Source: Pyrobaculum sp. (GTDB lineage Archaea; Thermoproteota; Thermoprotei; Thermoproteales; Thermoproteaceae). From it: a stretch of 30,676 bases of DNA. The DNA lies in assembly GCA_020833205.1 (NCBI GenBank), contig JAJHQT010000001.1, positions 1 to 30,676 of the forward strand, in the 5' to 3' direction. The notes under the pieces are model-generated. The model was not told where the DNA came from and ran no database searches. It was given only the letters and a program-made list of their open reading frames with translations. The position numbers were made by a program, and so were the translations under genes. Each line of letters begins with the position of its first letter. The stretch's first letter is position 1. This document shows, one piece after another, positions 7,226 through 15,098 of this stretch.

Positions 7226-8665
7226 GTGATTACTCAATACCTCTCCCGGCTCCGCGTGTTAGACAGATACGTAGGCGACTACGACGTGGTGGTAGTGGGG
7301 GCGGGGCCGGCGGGTCTCTTCGCCGCCTTGGAACTGGCCAAGGCAGGCGGCTTGAAGGTGGCGTTGATAGACGGGGGGTACAGGGCATCGCAGAGACGTT
7401 GCCCCCTCCAGACCCCGCTTGAAAAGTGCACTTTCTGCGTGCCCTGCCACATCATGTACGGCATAGGGGGGGCCGGCACCCTCAGCTCCGGCCTCATAAA
7501 CCTAAGGCCCGACGTAGGCGGAGACCTCCACGAGCTGGTGGGCGACTGGGACAAGGCCATGGAGTTGATAAACTATATCGACAAAATCTTTGTCGAGTTC
7601 GGCGCGCCGAACAACGTCTACGAGCCAAACATGGAGCTCATCGAGAAGCTGTCGGCGCTCGCCGCCAGAGTCAACGCCCGCATCGTACCCATCCGCCAAC
7701 GCCACATGGGTACAGACGGCTCAGTAAAGGTCGTAGATAACATGACGCACTACCTCGAAGGCGCCGGCGTTGCCGTGATGTACGCCACCTGGGCCATAGA
7801 GGTGGAGAAAGGCAACAACGGAGTCTTCACCGTGAAGACCAGCAGAGGGGTCCTCAACGCCCGGGCGGTGTTGCTGGCGCCTGGGCGGGGCGGGGCTGAG
7901 TGGCTCATTTCACAACTCAAGCGGCTGGGGGCCTCTCTGGACTTCGGCCCCATAGACATCGGGGTGCGGGTGGAGGTGCCCTACCACGTGATGCGGCCGT
8001 TGACAGATGCCGTCCACGACCCCAAGGTAATTCTCTACACCTCTAAACACGACGACAAAGTGAGGACCTTCTGTACCAACCCCAGGGGCTTTGTGGTAAA
8101 GGAGGTCTACGCCGACGGGACCATAGGCGTAAACGGAGAGACCTACCTAGAAAAGAAAAGCGAAAACACCAACTTCGCCTTTCTTGTCACCCTGAGGTTC
8201 ACAGACCCCATGGAGGACACCATCGAATACGGCAAATCCATCGCCAGGCTGGCCACGAAGCTGGGCGGCGGCAAGCCGCTTATCCAACGGCTCTACGACC
8301 TGGAGCGGGGCCAGAGGTCCACCTGGGAGAGGATAAGGAGGTCCAGCATATCCCCCACCCTCAAGGACGTCACCCCAGGCGACATATCATTGGCCCTCCC
8401 CCACCGCGTCGTTGAGGACATAATCGAGGGCCTCAAGAAGCTGGACGAGCTGGCCCCCGGCGTGGCGAGCCCCCAGACCTTGATCTACGCGCCGGAGATT
8501 AAGTACTACTCGGCGCGGCCCACCGTGGACAAAAACCTCATGACCACCGTCCCCGGCCTCTTCGTGGCGGGAGACGGAGCCGGCCTCTCCCGCGGCATAA
8601 ACGTAGCCGCCGCCACCGGCGTCTTGGCGGCACGCGGCATCCTACGCTATCTAAACCATAGTTAA
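7226..8665 (+). CDS. FAD-dependent dehydrogenase, COG2509-like
   Basis: 479 residues. An N-terminal Rossmann motif [10 protein letters not shown] (21-30) binds the FAD ADP moiety, and the C-terminal [20 protein letters not shown] closes the FAD site. Between them is a cysteine cluster, C59-x8-C68-x2-C71-x2-C74, followed by [14 protein letters not shown], matching the C..C..C then GFGGAG segment I know from uncharacterised FAD dehydrogenases of the COG2509 type. The four cysteines could hold an iron-sulfur cluster or zinc; this is not established. Substrate is unknown. The GTG start at 7226 is set by its TATA. The dTMP kinase gene follows 19 nt after the stop but seems to have its own promoter. 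Confidence 0.8.
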   Translation: MITQYLSRLRVLDRYVGDYDVVVVGAGPAGLFAALELAKAGGLKVALIDGGYRASQRRCPLQTPLEKCTFCVPCHIMYGIGGAGTLSSGLINLRPDVGGDLHELVGDWDKAMELINYIDKIFVEFGAPNNVYEPNMELIEKLSALAARVNARIVPIRQRHMGTDGSVKVVDNMTHYLEGAGVAVMYATWAIEVEKGNNGVFTVKTSRGVLNARAVLLAPGRGGAEWLISQLKRLGASLDFGPIDIGVRVEVPYHVMRPLTDAVHDPKVILYTSKHDDKVRTFCTNPRGFVVKEVYADGTIGVNGETYLEKKSENTNFAFLVTLRFTDPMEDTIEYGKSIARLATKLGGGKPLIQRLYDLERGQRSTWERIRRSSISPTLKDVTPGDISLALPHRVVEDIIEGLKKLDELAPGVASPQTLIYAPEIKYYSARPTVDKNLMTTVPGLFVAGDGAGLSRGINVAAATGVLAARGILRYLNHS

Positions 8666-8684
8666 ATTACACAAGTTTACAGAC

Positions 8685-9275
8685 ATGGCCTTTGTGGCGG
8701 TAGAGGGAATAGACGGCAGCGGCAAGTCGACTGTGATAGGGCTTCTGGCTGAGATGTTGCCCAGGGTGTACGTCACTAGGGAGCCCAGCGGCGGGCCCAT
8801 CGGCCGGCTGATAAGGGAGTGGGCCCTGCGGGGCGGCTCCATCGACCCTCACGTCGATGCGCTTCTCTTCGCCGCAGACAGAATCGAACACTACAGACGG
8901 GAAATCGAGCCGAAGCTCCGTGAGAACTTCCTCGTCGTTACTGAACGCTATATAGAGTCCTCCATCGCGTATCAGGGCGCGGCTGGCGTTTCCATTGAGT
9001 TCGTAAAGTATATCAACTCGTTGGTGCCCAGGCCTGACCTAACCATCATACTTGACGTAGATCCTGAAATCGCCATAGCGCGGATTGCGCGGCGCGGCGG
9101 AGTCGAAAAATTCGAACACGTGTCGTTTCTTAGACGCGTGCGTGAGATTTATCTCAGGCGCGCCGAGGAGGAGGGGTACCCCGTGGTGGACGCCTCAAGA
9201 CCCCCCGAGGCCGTGGCGAGAGAGGTGGCAAACATCATAAGGACTAAGCTAGGTTACGGAAAGAACAAAGGATGA
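8685..9275 (+). CDS. tmk: Thymidylate kinase
   Basis: 196 residues, the normal size. It phosphorylates dTMP to dTDP for DNA synthesis. P-loop GIDGSGKST is at residues 8-16. TREPSGGPIG (31-40) contacts the substrate, and ERYIESSIAYQG (87-98) is the DRx motif, with Glu in place of the usual Asp. A lid with Arg pairs (RIARRGG) follows ILDVDPEIAI. A TTAAATTA element (8662-8669), overlapping the stop of the previous gene, lies about 20 nt before ATG 8685. The 3' end overlaps the convergent Gins23 gene by 27 nt. Confidence 0.94.
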   Translation: MAFVAVEGIDGSGKSTVIGLLAEMLPRVYVTREPSGGPIGRLIREWALRGGSIDPHVDALLFAADRIEHYRREIEPKLRENFLVVTERYIESSIAYQGAAGVSIEFVKYINSLVPRPDLTIILDVDPEIAIARIARRGGVEKFEHVSFLRRVREIYLRRAEEEGYPVVDASRPPEAVAREVANIIRTKLGYGKNKG

Positions 9276-9746
9276 AAGAGAGACGTACATGGAGTGGAGG
9301 AGGGCTTTTTCCTCTGGGGTCAGCCTCTCCAAGAAGTTTGGGTCGTTTATTATGTCGGGGCGCGTGGCCACTAACACAGCTATTTTCCTTATCCGCTCCA
9401 CGACCAGCTCTCTTACGTCTTGTAGTATGTTTCTTACCGCTTTGACGTCGCCTCTCTTGTTGAGTACATGTACTGTGAGCTTCACCCTGGGGTAGAACCC
9501 CTCGGGCAACCGGGTGGGGTAGCTCTCTCTCTGCTCAACGTATTTCAAAGAGGCCACCTCCTTGGGCTGGATTAAGTTGCTGTCGTCTATCTCGACAGCT
9601 CCCATCTCCTCAAGCTTCAACGCCAGGTACAACGGTATATCGACCTCGGTGCCTGCCTTGTGTGAGATCCCCAGCAGAGGTATATCTACATCTTTTTTAA
9701 AAACGACCCTTACGGGGTACGAGTAGACTACGCCTCGGAAGGCCAC
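9249..9746 (-). CDS. gins23: DNA replication complex GINS, Gins23-type subunit
   Basis: 165 residues. The archaeal GINS tetramer joins MCM and GAN/RecJ in the replicative helicase. The small beta-rich B domain comes first (VRVVFKKDVDIPLLGISHKA, then VDIPLYLALKLEEMGAVEID, residues 12-55). The helical A domain follows (about 78-165, with RLTPEEKALLHSMYVSLSSF). The B-then-A order marks the Gins23 class; Gins51 has A then B. The start is GTG 9746. The AT-rich box at 9764-9772 lies 22 nt upstream and also serves the divergent protease gene. The 3' end overlaps tmk. Confidence 0.8.
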   Translation of the reverse strand: MAFRGVVYSYPVRVVFKKDVDIPLLGISHKAGTEVDIPLYLALKLEEMGAVEIDDSNLIQPKEVASLKYVEQRESYPTRLPEGFYPRVKLTVHVLNKRGDVKAVRNILQDVRELVVERIRKIAVLVATRPDIINDPNFLERLTPEEKALLHSMYVSLSSFVLSVT

Positions 9747-9762
9747 AGAAAAACCCTACAAC

Positions 9763-9773
9763 ATATTAAAAAG
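9763..9773. promoter_or_regulatory. Shared AT-rich promoter element between gins23 and the CPBP protease gene
   Basis: ATATTAAAAAG is centred 26 nt before GTG 9794 (plus) and 22 nt before GTG 9746 (minus). Only 47 nt separate the two start codons, so one element probably serves both directions or two boxes overlap here. Confidence 0.5.
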
Positions 9774-9793
9774 ATTGTTTTCACCCCTCGTCG

Positions 9794-10399
9794 GTGATAC
9801 GGCATAGAGTCGTGCTTCCGCTCGTCTTCGCCGCGGTTGTTGTGGCCTTTGCCTTATATAGACCAGCCCCGTGCACAGCCCTCTACGTAAGCACCGCCCT
9901 CTACCTCCTCTTCACGCCAGCGGGCCTGCTTGCCGACTGGCGGCTCGACAAGAGGTTTCCGCTTGCCTTCCCCGTGTATTTCCTAACTCTGCTGGCCGCC
10001 GGGGCTGTGGCCTTGGCTGTGCCCCAGATTGGTCAAGAATACATAAAGATGGGCGAGGCGCAGGCCAAATTTTTCGAGGCGGCCTCCCGATGTCCTCTAG
10101 GCGCCTTCCTTACAGCATTTCAGGCGCTAGTGCTGGCGCCGTTGGTAGAAGAGGTCTTGTTCAGAGGTATACTGTTTGAAGAGGTAAAAAGGCGGTGGGG
10201 CCTGGCGGCGGCCTACGTCACGTCGTCGTTTGTCTTCGCCTTGCTTCATCGCCCAGGTCTAGGCGCTGTGCCTATCTTCATCGTAGCCCTAAGCCTAGCT
10301 TATGCCTACCACAAGTACGGCCTACCTGCGTCGATCGTGCTCCACTTCTTCCAGAACGCGGCCGCGTTGTACGTCAACTATTTTAGCCGAAGTTGGTGA
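9794..10399 (+). CDS. CPBP family intramembrane metalloprotease
   Basis: 201 residues with several hydrophobic helices (about 5-22, 27-46, 58-78, 104-118, 138-152, 156-172, 178-195). The CPBP (Rce1/ABI) motifs are visible: E119-E120-xxx-R124 (EEVLFRG), H152 in FALLHRP, and H184-xxx-N188 in VLHFFQNAA. These residues bind zinc and catalyse cleavage within the membrane in this family. Substrates in archaea are unknown. The GTG start is supported by the TATA at 9764-9772. The stop end overlaps the convergent LOG-like gene by 17 nt. Confidence 0.88.
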   Translation: MIRHRVVLPLVFAAVVVAFALYRPAPCTALYVSTALYLLFTPAGLLADWRLDKRFPLAFPVYFLTLLAAGAVALAVPQIGQEYIKMGEAQAKFFEAASRCPLGAFLTAFQALVLAPLVEEVLFRGILFEEVKRRWGLAAAYVTSSFVFALLHRPGLGAVPIFIVALSLAYAYHKYGLPASIVLHFFQNAAALYVNYFSRSW

Positions 10400-10913
10400 C
10401 CGCCCCCTTCTCCGCGGCGCAGACCAACTCGGCAAGTCGAACGGGGTCCTCCTCATACACCGCCTTAACGGCCTTCCTCTCGTCGAAGTATTCTGGATAA
10501 GCTGTCTGGAGTCTGTCGCTGGCCGCGCCGACGTTGGCCAAGACGAAAAACGGCTTCCCCATGGCGTATGCCATAAGCGCCTCTATCGTCGTGCCGACGC
10601 CTCCGCCCAGCACGGCCACCACATCGGCGGACCTGATCATCAGAACAGACCTGCAACGGAACTCGCAACCGGTCTTCACCACCACGGCGCCTGGGGGCGT
10701 CTTCACCTCTTCTCTCTCTAGCGGCAAAAACAGCACAACTCTGAGCCCTCTCTCCAAGGCGGCGTCGACGACGTCCACCATGTGGCCCCAGTAGCCGCCC
10801 ACCAGCAAGACAGCGTCGGGACACCTCTTGGCAAGGGCCTCCACGAACAACCTCGCCTTTTCCCCCAGGCCGGGGACGTGGCCGCTGTGTACCGCAACGG
10901 CTATTTGCCTCAT
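10383..10913 (-). CDS. LOG/TIGR00725-like Rossmann protein
   Basis: 176 residues. The motif LGGGVGTTIEALMAYAMGKP is the PGGxGTxxE signature of the LOG (lysine decarboxylase-like) superfamily, in the variant found in TIGR00725-type proteins. In characterised relatives it cleaves nucleoside monophosphates or binds nucleotides such as molybdenum cofactor; here the activity is unknown. Its start overlaps the stop of moaB in an ATGA, so the two are co-translated. Since some superfamily members bind molybdenum cofactor, a link to cofactor metabolism is possible, but this is inference. Confidence 0.75.
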   Translation of the reverse strand: MRQIAVAVHSGHVPGLGEKARLFVEALAKRCPDAVLLVGGYWGHMVDVVDAALERGLRVVLFLPLEREEVKTPPGAVVVKTGCEFRCRSVLMIRSADVVAVLGGGVGTTIEALMAYAMGKPFFVLANVGAASDRLQTAYPEYFDERKAVKAVYEEDPVRLAELVCAAEKGAVTNFG

Positions 10914-11431
10914 TGCCTGACTAGGTGGAGGAGGTGGGACACCTCGGCCAGTATTATCTTCATGCCTGTCTTCACCGCGTTGGGAGAGCCGGGGAGGAGG
11001 AAGACCACCTTGTCGCCGACGACGCCGCCGGTGGCCCTCGTCAGGAAAGCCGCAGTTCCCACCTCCTGTATGCTGAAGTGTCTAAACACGTCGCCGAACC
11101 CCTCGATCTCTTTGTCGAAAAGCGGCCGAACAGCCTCTATGGTGACGTCTGTCCTCGTCAAGCCGGTGCCCCCCGTGAAGACTATGACGTCTACGTCGTC
11201 TCGCTGAACGAGCTCAAGCAATTTACGCCTAATCGCGTTGATGTCGTCCGGCAGGAGGTCTCTGCCGACAACCACATGCCCCGTTTCTTTAACCATCCTC
11301 TCCGCCGTGTCGCCAGACTCGTCCGATGGACTTCCTCCCGCCGCTTTTTCTCTAAAACGCGACGTGCTGACGGTAACTATGTAAAACCTGGCAACTTTCG
11401 GGCCCTGTCTACGGTGGATTTCGTGCGACAC
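10910..11431 (-). CDS. moaB: Molybdenum cofactor biosynthesis protein MoaB/MogA family
   Basis: 173 residues. It has the MoCF-binding fold with VFTGGTGLTRTDVTIEAVRP (the TGGTG motif plus the conserved Asp), FRHFSIQEVGTAAFLTRATGG and FLLPGSPNAVKTGM. This family adenylates molybdopterin before metal insertion (molybdenum or tungsten in hyperthermophiles). GTG 11431 lies 23 nt after TATAATTATA (minus, 11449-11458 region). It overlaps the LOG-like gene in an ATGA. Thermoproteales rely on many molybdo- or tungsto-enzymes, so the role is plausible. Confidence 0.9.
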   Translation of the reverse strand: MSHEIHRRQGPKVARFYIVTVSTSRFREKAAGGSPSDESGDTAERMVKETGHVVVGRDLLPDDINAIRRKLLELVQRDDVDVIVFTGGTGLTRTDVTIEAVRPLFDKEIEGFGDVFRHFSIQEVGTAAFLTRATGGVVGDKVVFLLPGSPNAVKTGMKIILAEVSHLLHLVRQ

Positions 11432-11467
11432 GCAACCCGAGAGGGGGGTATAATTATGTGTTACTTC

Positions 11468-11848
11468 TTACGTATACCCCACCGCCTTCCTCGCCGCTTT
11501 TACTATCTCAAGGGCGAGGGGCATGTAGTCGGCAAGTTTTGAGACAGAGCCTCTTACTAGGCGTATTTTCCCCAGCGCGAAGGCGGCGAAAGGCGGCAGT
11601 TTCCCCTCGAAAATCTTTAGGTAGTCCGAGTACGCGCCTTCTAACACGTAGTCCCCATCTTGCGGCTCTGGCGATAGTTCAGCCCTTACACATCTCCCCT
11701 CTCTAAACTCTAAAAGAAGCGTAAGGAGTCCCGCGGGCGAGACGTCAGGCGGCACCTCATCGGCAGATACGACCAAGACACCTTCGGCGCCTTCGTGATA
11801 CAGCCCTCTGCAGAGCTCGGCGGCCCACTTCTGAGTAGGCTTAAACAC
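11468..11848 (-). CDS. SCP2-like sterol-carrier domain protein
   Basis: 126 residues from GTG 11848; the longer frame starts at GTG 11860. The central and C-terminal part (GDYVLEGAYSDYLKIFEGKL, ALGKIRLVRGSVSKLADYMP, then LEIVKAARK) has the SCP2 pattern. SCP2 domains hold a hydrophobic ligand such as a lipid or acyl-CoA; the ligand here is unknown. I chose GTG 11848 because the palindromic TATA at 11867-11876 is centred 24 nt upstream, whereas GTG 11860 would be only 12 nt away. It is transcribed away from the MDP-1-like gene and followed by moaB in the same direction after a separate promoter. Confidence 0.75.
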   Translation of the reverse strand: MFKPTQKWAAELCRGLYHEGAEGVLVVSADEVPPDVSPAGLLTLLLEFREGRCVRAELSPEPQDGDYVLEGAYSDYLKIFEGKLPPFAAFALGKIRLVRGSVSKLADYMPLALEIVKAARKAVGYT

Positions 11849-11866
11849 AGTGCTAGCCACGTAGAT

Positions 11867-11876
11867 GTTTATAAAC
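11867..11876. promoter_or_regulatory. Palindromic bidirectional TATA box
   Basis: GTTTATAAAC is a perfect 10-bp palindrome. Its centre is 24 nt from ATG 11896 (plus) and 24 nt from GTG 11848 (minus), the normal distance for leaderless transcripts in both directions. One TBP site could therefore drive both genes. Confidence 0.65.
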
Positions 11877-11895
11877 GTGGAATGGACGTGGCTAC

Positions 11896-12408
11896 ATGCT
11901 CATCGCCCTAGACCTTGACGGGACAGTGTGGGACCACCTAGACATCTCCTCTCTCTACCCGCCCTTTAGACGAGTCGGCCCTTTTACAATAATAGACAGC
12001 CGCGGTTCAGCCGTCAACCTACGGCCACATGTACGAGACTTTCTGCTGTGGGCTAGAGAAAACGGACATATCCTCACCACACTATCTTGGAACGACTTCG
12101 ACGTGGCGTACCAAGCCCTTAAGACTTTCGAGATAGAGGGCCATTTTCACTACCTAGCCATTGAGCCACACCCCCGCAAAGACAAAATGCTCTATAAACT
12201 CCTAAGGCAGATAAAAGAAGAAAGAGGCGTAGAGATCAAGCCTAAAGACATAGTCTATGTAGACGACCGCGACATACATGTCAAAGAGATACGAGAAAAC
12301 ATAGGTCCTGTCCTATTTATTCAATTTGGAAAAGATATAAAATGTTTTCTTGAGTTAGTAGAGCTCCTCAGCCCTTCACGGCGTAGCTTATCCTCTCGAC
12401 AGCTTTAA
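11896..12408 (+). CDS. HAD-superfamily phosphatase, MDP-1-like
   Basis: 170 residues. The HAD motif I is LDLDGTVW (D6 nucleophile, D8 acid/base) with the Trp typical of magnesium-dependent phosphatase-1. Motif II is TTLSWND (61-67), motif III is the lysine-rich HPRKDKM (92-98), and motif IV is VYVDDRD (D123, D124). No large cap domain is present, as in MDP-1. Substrate is unknown; relatives act on phosphotyrosine or fructosamine-phosphate-type substrates. The stop end overlaps the convergent binding-protein gene by 41 nt, the longest such overlap here. It shares a TATA with the SCP2-like gene. Confidence 0.82.
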   Translation: MLIALDLDGTVWDHLDISSLYPPFRRVGPFTIIDSRGSAVNLRPHVRDFLLWARENGHILTTLSWNDFDVAYQALKTFEIEGHFHYLAIEPHPRKDKMLYKLLRQIKEERGVEIKPKDIVYVDDRDIHVKEIRENIGPVLFIQFGKDIKCFLELVELLSPSRRSLSSRQL

Positions 12409-13534
12409 TCATCTCCTCGGTGTAGTTGAGATAGATTAATTTCGCCTCGGGAGGTGGGAAAACCGTAGGGTCATGCAGAATGTCTGGGCTTAGGTACTTC
12501 TCCAACAATTGTATCTTCAGCGGGGTGGGGTAGTAGGAGGCCTTCACGATGCGGGCTGAGTTCTCCGGCCTCAGGAGGAAGTCTATGAAGAGGTACGCCG
12601 CCTCTACGTTCTTGGCGTCGCGTGGAATCACCATGAAATCCACCCATCTGTGAGTCATGGGCTTGGGCAAGACGTATTCAAACTTGTCGGCGTTTGCTTC
12701 CCCTGCGTTTTTTATAAACTCGTCCCGGGCCGTGGCGGCGTCGCCGGACCAGATCTGCGACGTCCAAAGCTCGCCAGCAGCGAGGGCGGGCACTATCTGG
12801 CTAATCCCCAGGTACCCCCTGATGTACTCCTTCTGCCTCTTGAGCAAGTCGATTATCTTGTTAACGGCTACATCGCTCCAGTCGTCGGGGTCTATGCCCA
12901 TCGCGTATTTAGCCGCCATCACGGGCTCGATAAACTCCTCCAACATGGCCACCTTGCCCCTCATCTTCTCCAAGATGCCGAAGTCGAAGAGGTCGCCCCA
13001 GCTGTCCAGCCTCTTGCCCACCTCGGCCTTCATGGCGTAGTAGTTGACCGCGAAGCCTGTGGTGCCGAAGGCGTAGGGGATGGAGTAGTGAAGCCCCGCG
13101 TCATTGGGGTTGTTGAAAAAGATTGGGTCTATGTTGCCGATGTTAGACAGCTTGCCGTGGTCTATCCTCTGCACGTAGCCCTTCCTTATTACGTCCCTGA
13201 GGTACGTGTCCGGCACCACGATGAGGTCGTAGCCGCCGCCTCTCAAAAGCGCCGCGTAGGCCTCCTCGCCGCTTTCGAACTCATCGTAGATAACCTTAAT
13301 GCCGTATTCCTTTTCGAATTCAGGCAGAAGATCTTTGTCGATGTAATAGGAGTAGTTATATACAGCCAGCGTTCCGCCTTTCGTGGTGGTTTGCGGAGGG
13401 GTCGCGGCGGTGCTCCCAGCCGTCGTCGTTGTTGCCGTGGCGTCTTCTCTCCTGAAGAGTAAAAGCCCACCGCCAACTGCCGTCAACACGGCGGCCGCCC
13501 CTATTGCCGCAAGTAGCCGCCTTCTGGTGACCAT
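12368..13534 (-). CDS. ABC transporter substrate-binding protein, polyamine (PotD/PotF) type
   Basis: 388 residues from ATG 13534. An N-terminal TRRRLLAAIG plus hydrophobic core is a twin-arginine-like export signal. A Thr/Ser/Pro linker (about 30-52) tethers the domain to the membrane, as usual in archaea. The mature part (LAVYNYSYYIDKDLLPEFEK, YDLIVVPDTYLRDVIRKG, PYAFGTTGFAVNY, MLEEFIEPVMAAKY, LAAGELWTSQIWSGD) is a spermidine/putrescine-type family 1 binding protein. Permease and ATPase genes are not in the window. TTAAATA (13556-13562, minus) is 25 nt before ATG 13534, which favours it over the TTG at 13552. Confidence 0.88.
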   Translation of the reverse strand: MVTRRRLLAAIGAAAVLTAVGGGLLLFRREDATATTTTAGSTAATPPQTTTKGGTLAVYNYSYYIDKDLLPEFEKEYGIKVIYDEFESGEEAYAALLRGGGYDLIVVPDTYLRDVIRKGYVQRIDHGKLSNIGNIDPIFFNNPNDAGLHYSIPYAFGTTGFAVNYYAMKAEVGKRLDSWGDLFDFGILEKMRGKVAMLEEFIEPVMAAKYAMGIDPDDWSDVAVNKIIDLLKRQKEYIRGYLGISQIVPALAAGELWTSQIWSGDAATARDEFIKNAGEANADKFEYVLPKPMTHRWVDFMVIPRDAKNVEAAYLFIDFLLRPENSARIVKASYYPTPLKIQLLEKYLSPDILHDPTVFPPPEAKLIYLNYTEEMIKAVERISYAVKG

Positions 13535-13621
13535 TACTGTCACTAATCTCAAGCCTATTTAAGAGTTACCGGGCTCCACCAGTTGCCTTCTTCTAGCTCC
13601 CATGGGTTTAGCCAGCCGTCT

Positions 13622-14185
13622 CTAAGAGCTACCCCGCCTTATGAACGTCTCGTAGAACCGCCGCACGCCGTTGGCCACTATTTTGGCCACGCGAATAGGC
13701 TCAGGCCACTTCCCAAACTTCATGCACGCCTCCGCCGCTTTGCCGGCGTCTACGGGATCGAGCCCCCAGGCCCTTATGTATATTTTGTAGCCCGCCTTCG
13801 TGTAGTAAGGGATGGGAGGTCCCAGCTTTCTCAACGCCTCGAGTCTAGTTTCCCAGTCTGGGAATAGCTTTTTCACGGCGTCTTCTACGCGCCCCTCCGG
13901 CTCTTCAAAGACGTAGCACGCAACAGGCTTGCCGCCGCGGCGCCAGAGGAGTTCGCCGTCGATCCAGTTGTAGAAGGAGACCACGCACCCGTCCAGCATC
14001 ACCATGGCCACATCTGGTCTTAGTAGGGCGTTTAGTATCCGCAGTGCGGCGTCGGTGCCGTCTACGCCGCCGACCGTGGCTACGTCGAAGACGAACTCTT
14101 CCACTGCCCCGTCTCTCCTCGCCAGGACCCCCGCGTAGATCGAGTGCTTGTCGTCTAGCTTAAAGCTCTCGGCTATGGCGACCAC
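13622..14185 (-). CDS. DUF99 family protein
   Basis: 187 residues from GTG 14185. Conserved DUF99 elements are the N-terminal strand [39 protein letters not shown] followed by [14 protein letters not shown], and the IRAWGLDP segment. The family is widespread in archaea with an endonuclease-V-like fold reported; its function is unknown. The frame is open upstream to 14299, but that part lies inside the aminotransferase-like gene, so GTG 14185, overlapping that gene by 26 nt, is the most likely start. The two are probably one transcript. Confidence 0.78.
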   Translation of the reverse strand: MVAIAESFKLDDKHSIYAGVLARRDGAVEEFVFDVATVGGVDGTDAALRILNALLRPDVAMVMLDGCVVSFYNWIDGELLWRRGGKPVACYVFEEPEGRVEDAVKKLFPDWETRLEALRKLGPPIPYYTKAGYKIYIRAWGLDPVDAGKAAEACMKFGKWPEPIRVAKIVANGVRRFYETFIRRGSS

Positions 14186-15068
14186 TTTGAAATTCTTCTG
14201 GAGGAAGCCCGGCGAAGAACTCGGCAAGCTCTTCTTCTGTCGCACTAGTGAGGCCCAGCCTGACGTATTCCCCGAAACGTCCCCGTCGCGAGAAGACACT
14301 TCCCTCCACAGCGCCGTGGCTTAAAAAGATTGACTTGTGGCGCGGCCGGCACCAGGCGAAGTAGGGCGTGGCTGGGCAGAACCTGCTGGCCAAGGCCCAG
14401 CGTCTTCTCAACGACTCAAAAACCTTCTCAACCGCCCTCGTCTTCAACGCCGCGTAGAAGAGATATTGCATATAGGTAGGCGGATGTAGATATGTGCCTT
14501 CTAACAACGAAAGATATGTGGGGAACAGTTCCTCTGGCACCGCCAAGAAGCCGAGGTGGAGCCCGGGGAAGAGGACATCAAGCGAGCCTACAACCACAGC
14601 GACCTCGGCGACTGGCGGCACCTCGGCGGCCAGGAGGCCGTAGGTGAGGTCGTACACCACTAGACGCATCCGCGACGCCGCGGCTCTAAGCTCCTCGGCG
14701 CTGTAGACGTGGCCGTCTGGGTTGCGCCAATGAGGCTGAATATACAGAGCCTTAGGTCTTCCGCAGTGGGCATACGCCAGAGCCTCTCTCTGGGTGGGGT
14801 CCTCTACGTCTAGACACTCCCCCTGCTCGAGATGCACAGCGGCTACCAGTCTGAGGCTGTCTGCAAGGCTTGTGGTGAACAGCGGCACGTGATGGGGAAA
14901 CCCCGCCAGCGTGATCAGCCGCCGTAGTTCCTCTCTAGGCTCAGGCGCCCCGGCTGTGTCTGTGTATTGAAGAGCCCGCCGCCCGAATTCAACCACGACG
15001 AGCTCGTGTACGGTCTTCACAAGCTCCACGTCGTCTACCTTTACCCATCTGCCGCTGAGGTCAACCAT
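14160..15068 (-). CDS. Degenerate class I/II aminotransferase-fold protein without the PLP lysine
   Basis: 302 residues, about 100 shorter than typical fold-type I aminotransferases; the N-terminal part is missing. Family landmarks are present: [20 protein letters not shown] (helix entering the cofactor site), VEDPT, the Asn of [12 protein letters not shown] (N116), [10 protein letters not shown] (D140, Y143) and Arg270 in EYVRLGLT. The segment that should read like GSFSKVLFPGLRIGF is instead [14 protein letters not shown] (161-174): the Schiff-base Lys is deleted and the phosphate-binding Arg is His. It is therefore unlikely to be a PLP enzyme. ATG 15068 lies behind an AT-rich box (15086-15098, minus). 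The DUF99 gene follows with overlap. Confidence 0.8.
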   Translation of the reverse strand: MVDLSGRWVKVDDVELVKTVHELVVVEFGRRALQYTDTAGAPEPREELRRLITLAGFPHHVPLFTTSLADSLRLVAAVHLEQGECLDVEDPTQREALAYAHCGRPKALYIQPHWRNPDGHVYSAEELRAAASRMRLVVYDLTYGLLAAEVPPVAEVAVVVGSLDVLFPGLHLGFLAVPEELFPTYLSLLEGTYLHPPTYMQYLFYAALKTRAVEKVFESLRRRWALASRFCPATPYFAWCRPRHKSIFLSHGAVEGSVFSRRGRFGEYVRLGLTSATEEELAEFFAGLPPEEFQSGRHSREL

Positions 15069-15098
15069 TTAACTAAGAAAAAACTCATTTATTTTAAT
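15066..15098. promoter_or_regulatory. Overlapping divergent promoters
   Basis: Only 28 nt separate ATG 15068 (minus) and ATG 15097 (plus). TTTAACTAAG (15067-15076) is about 26 nt before the plus start, and TATTTTA-like sequence (15086-15096) is about 23 nt before the minus start. Each promoter lies in or against the start of the opposite gene, so transcription of the two should be mutually exclusive at any moment. Confidence 0.5.
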
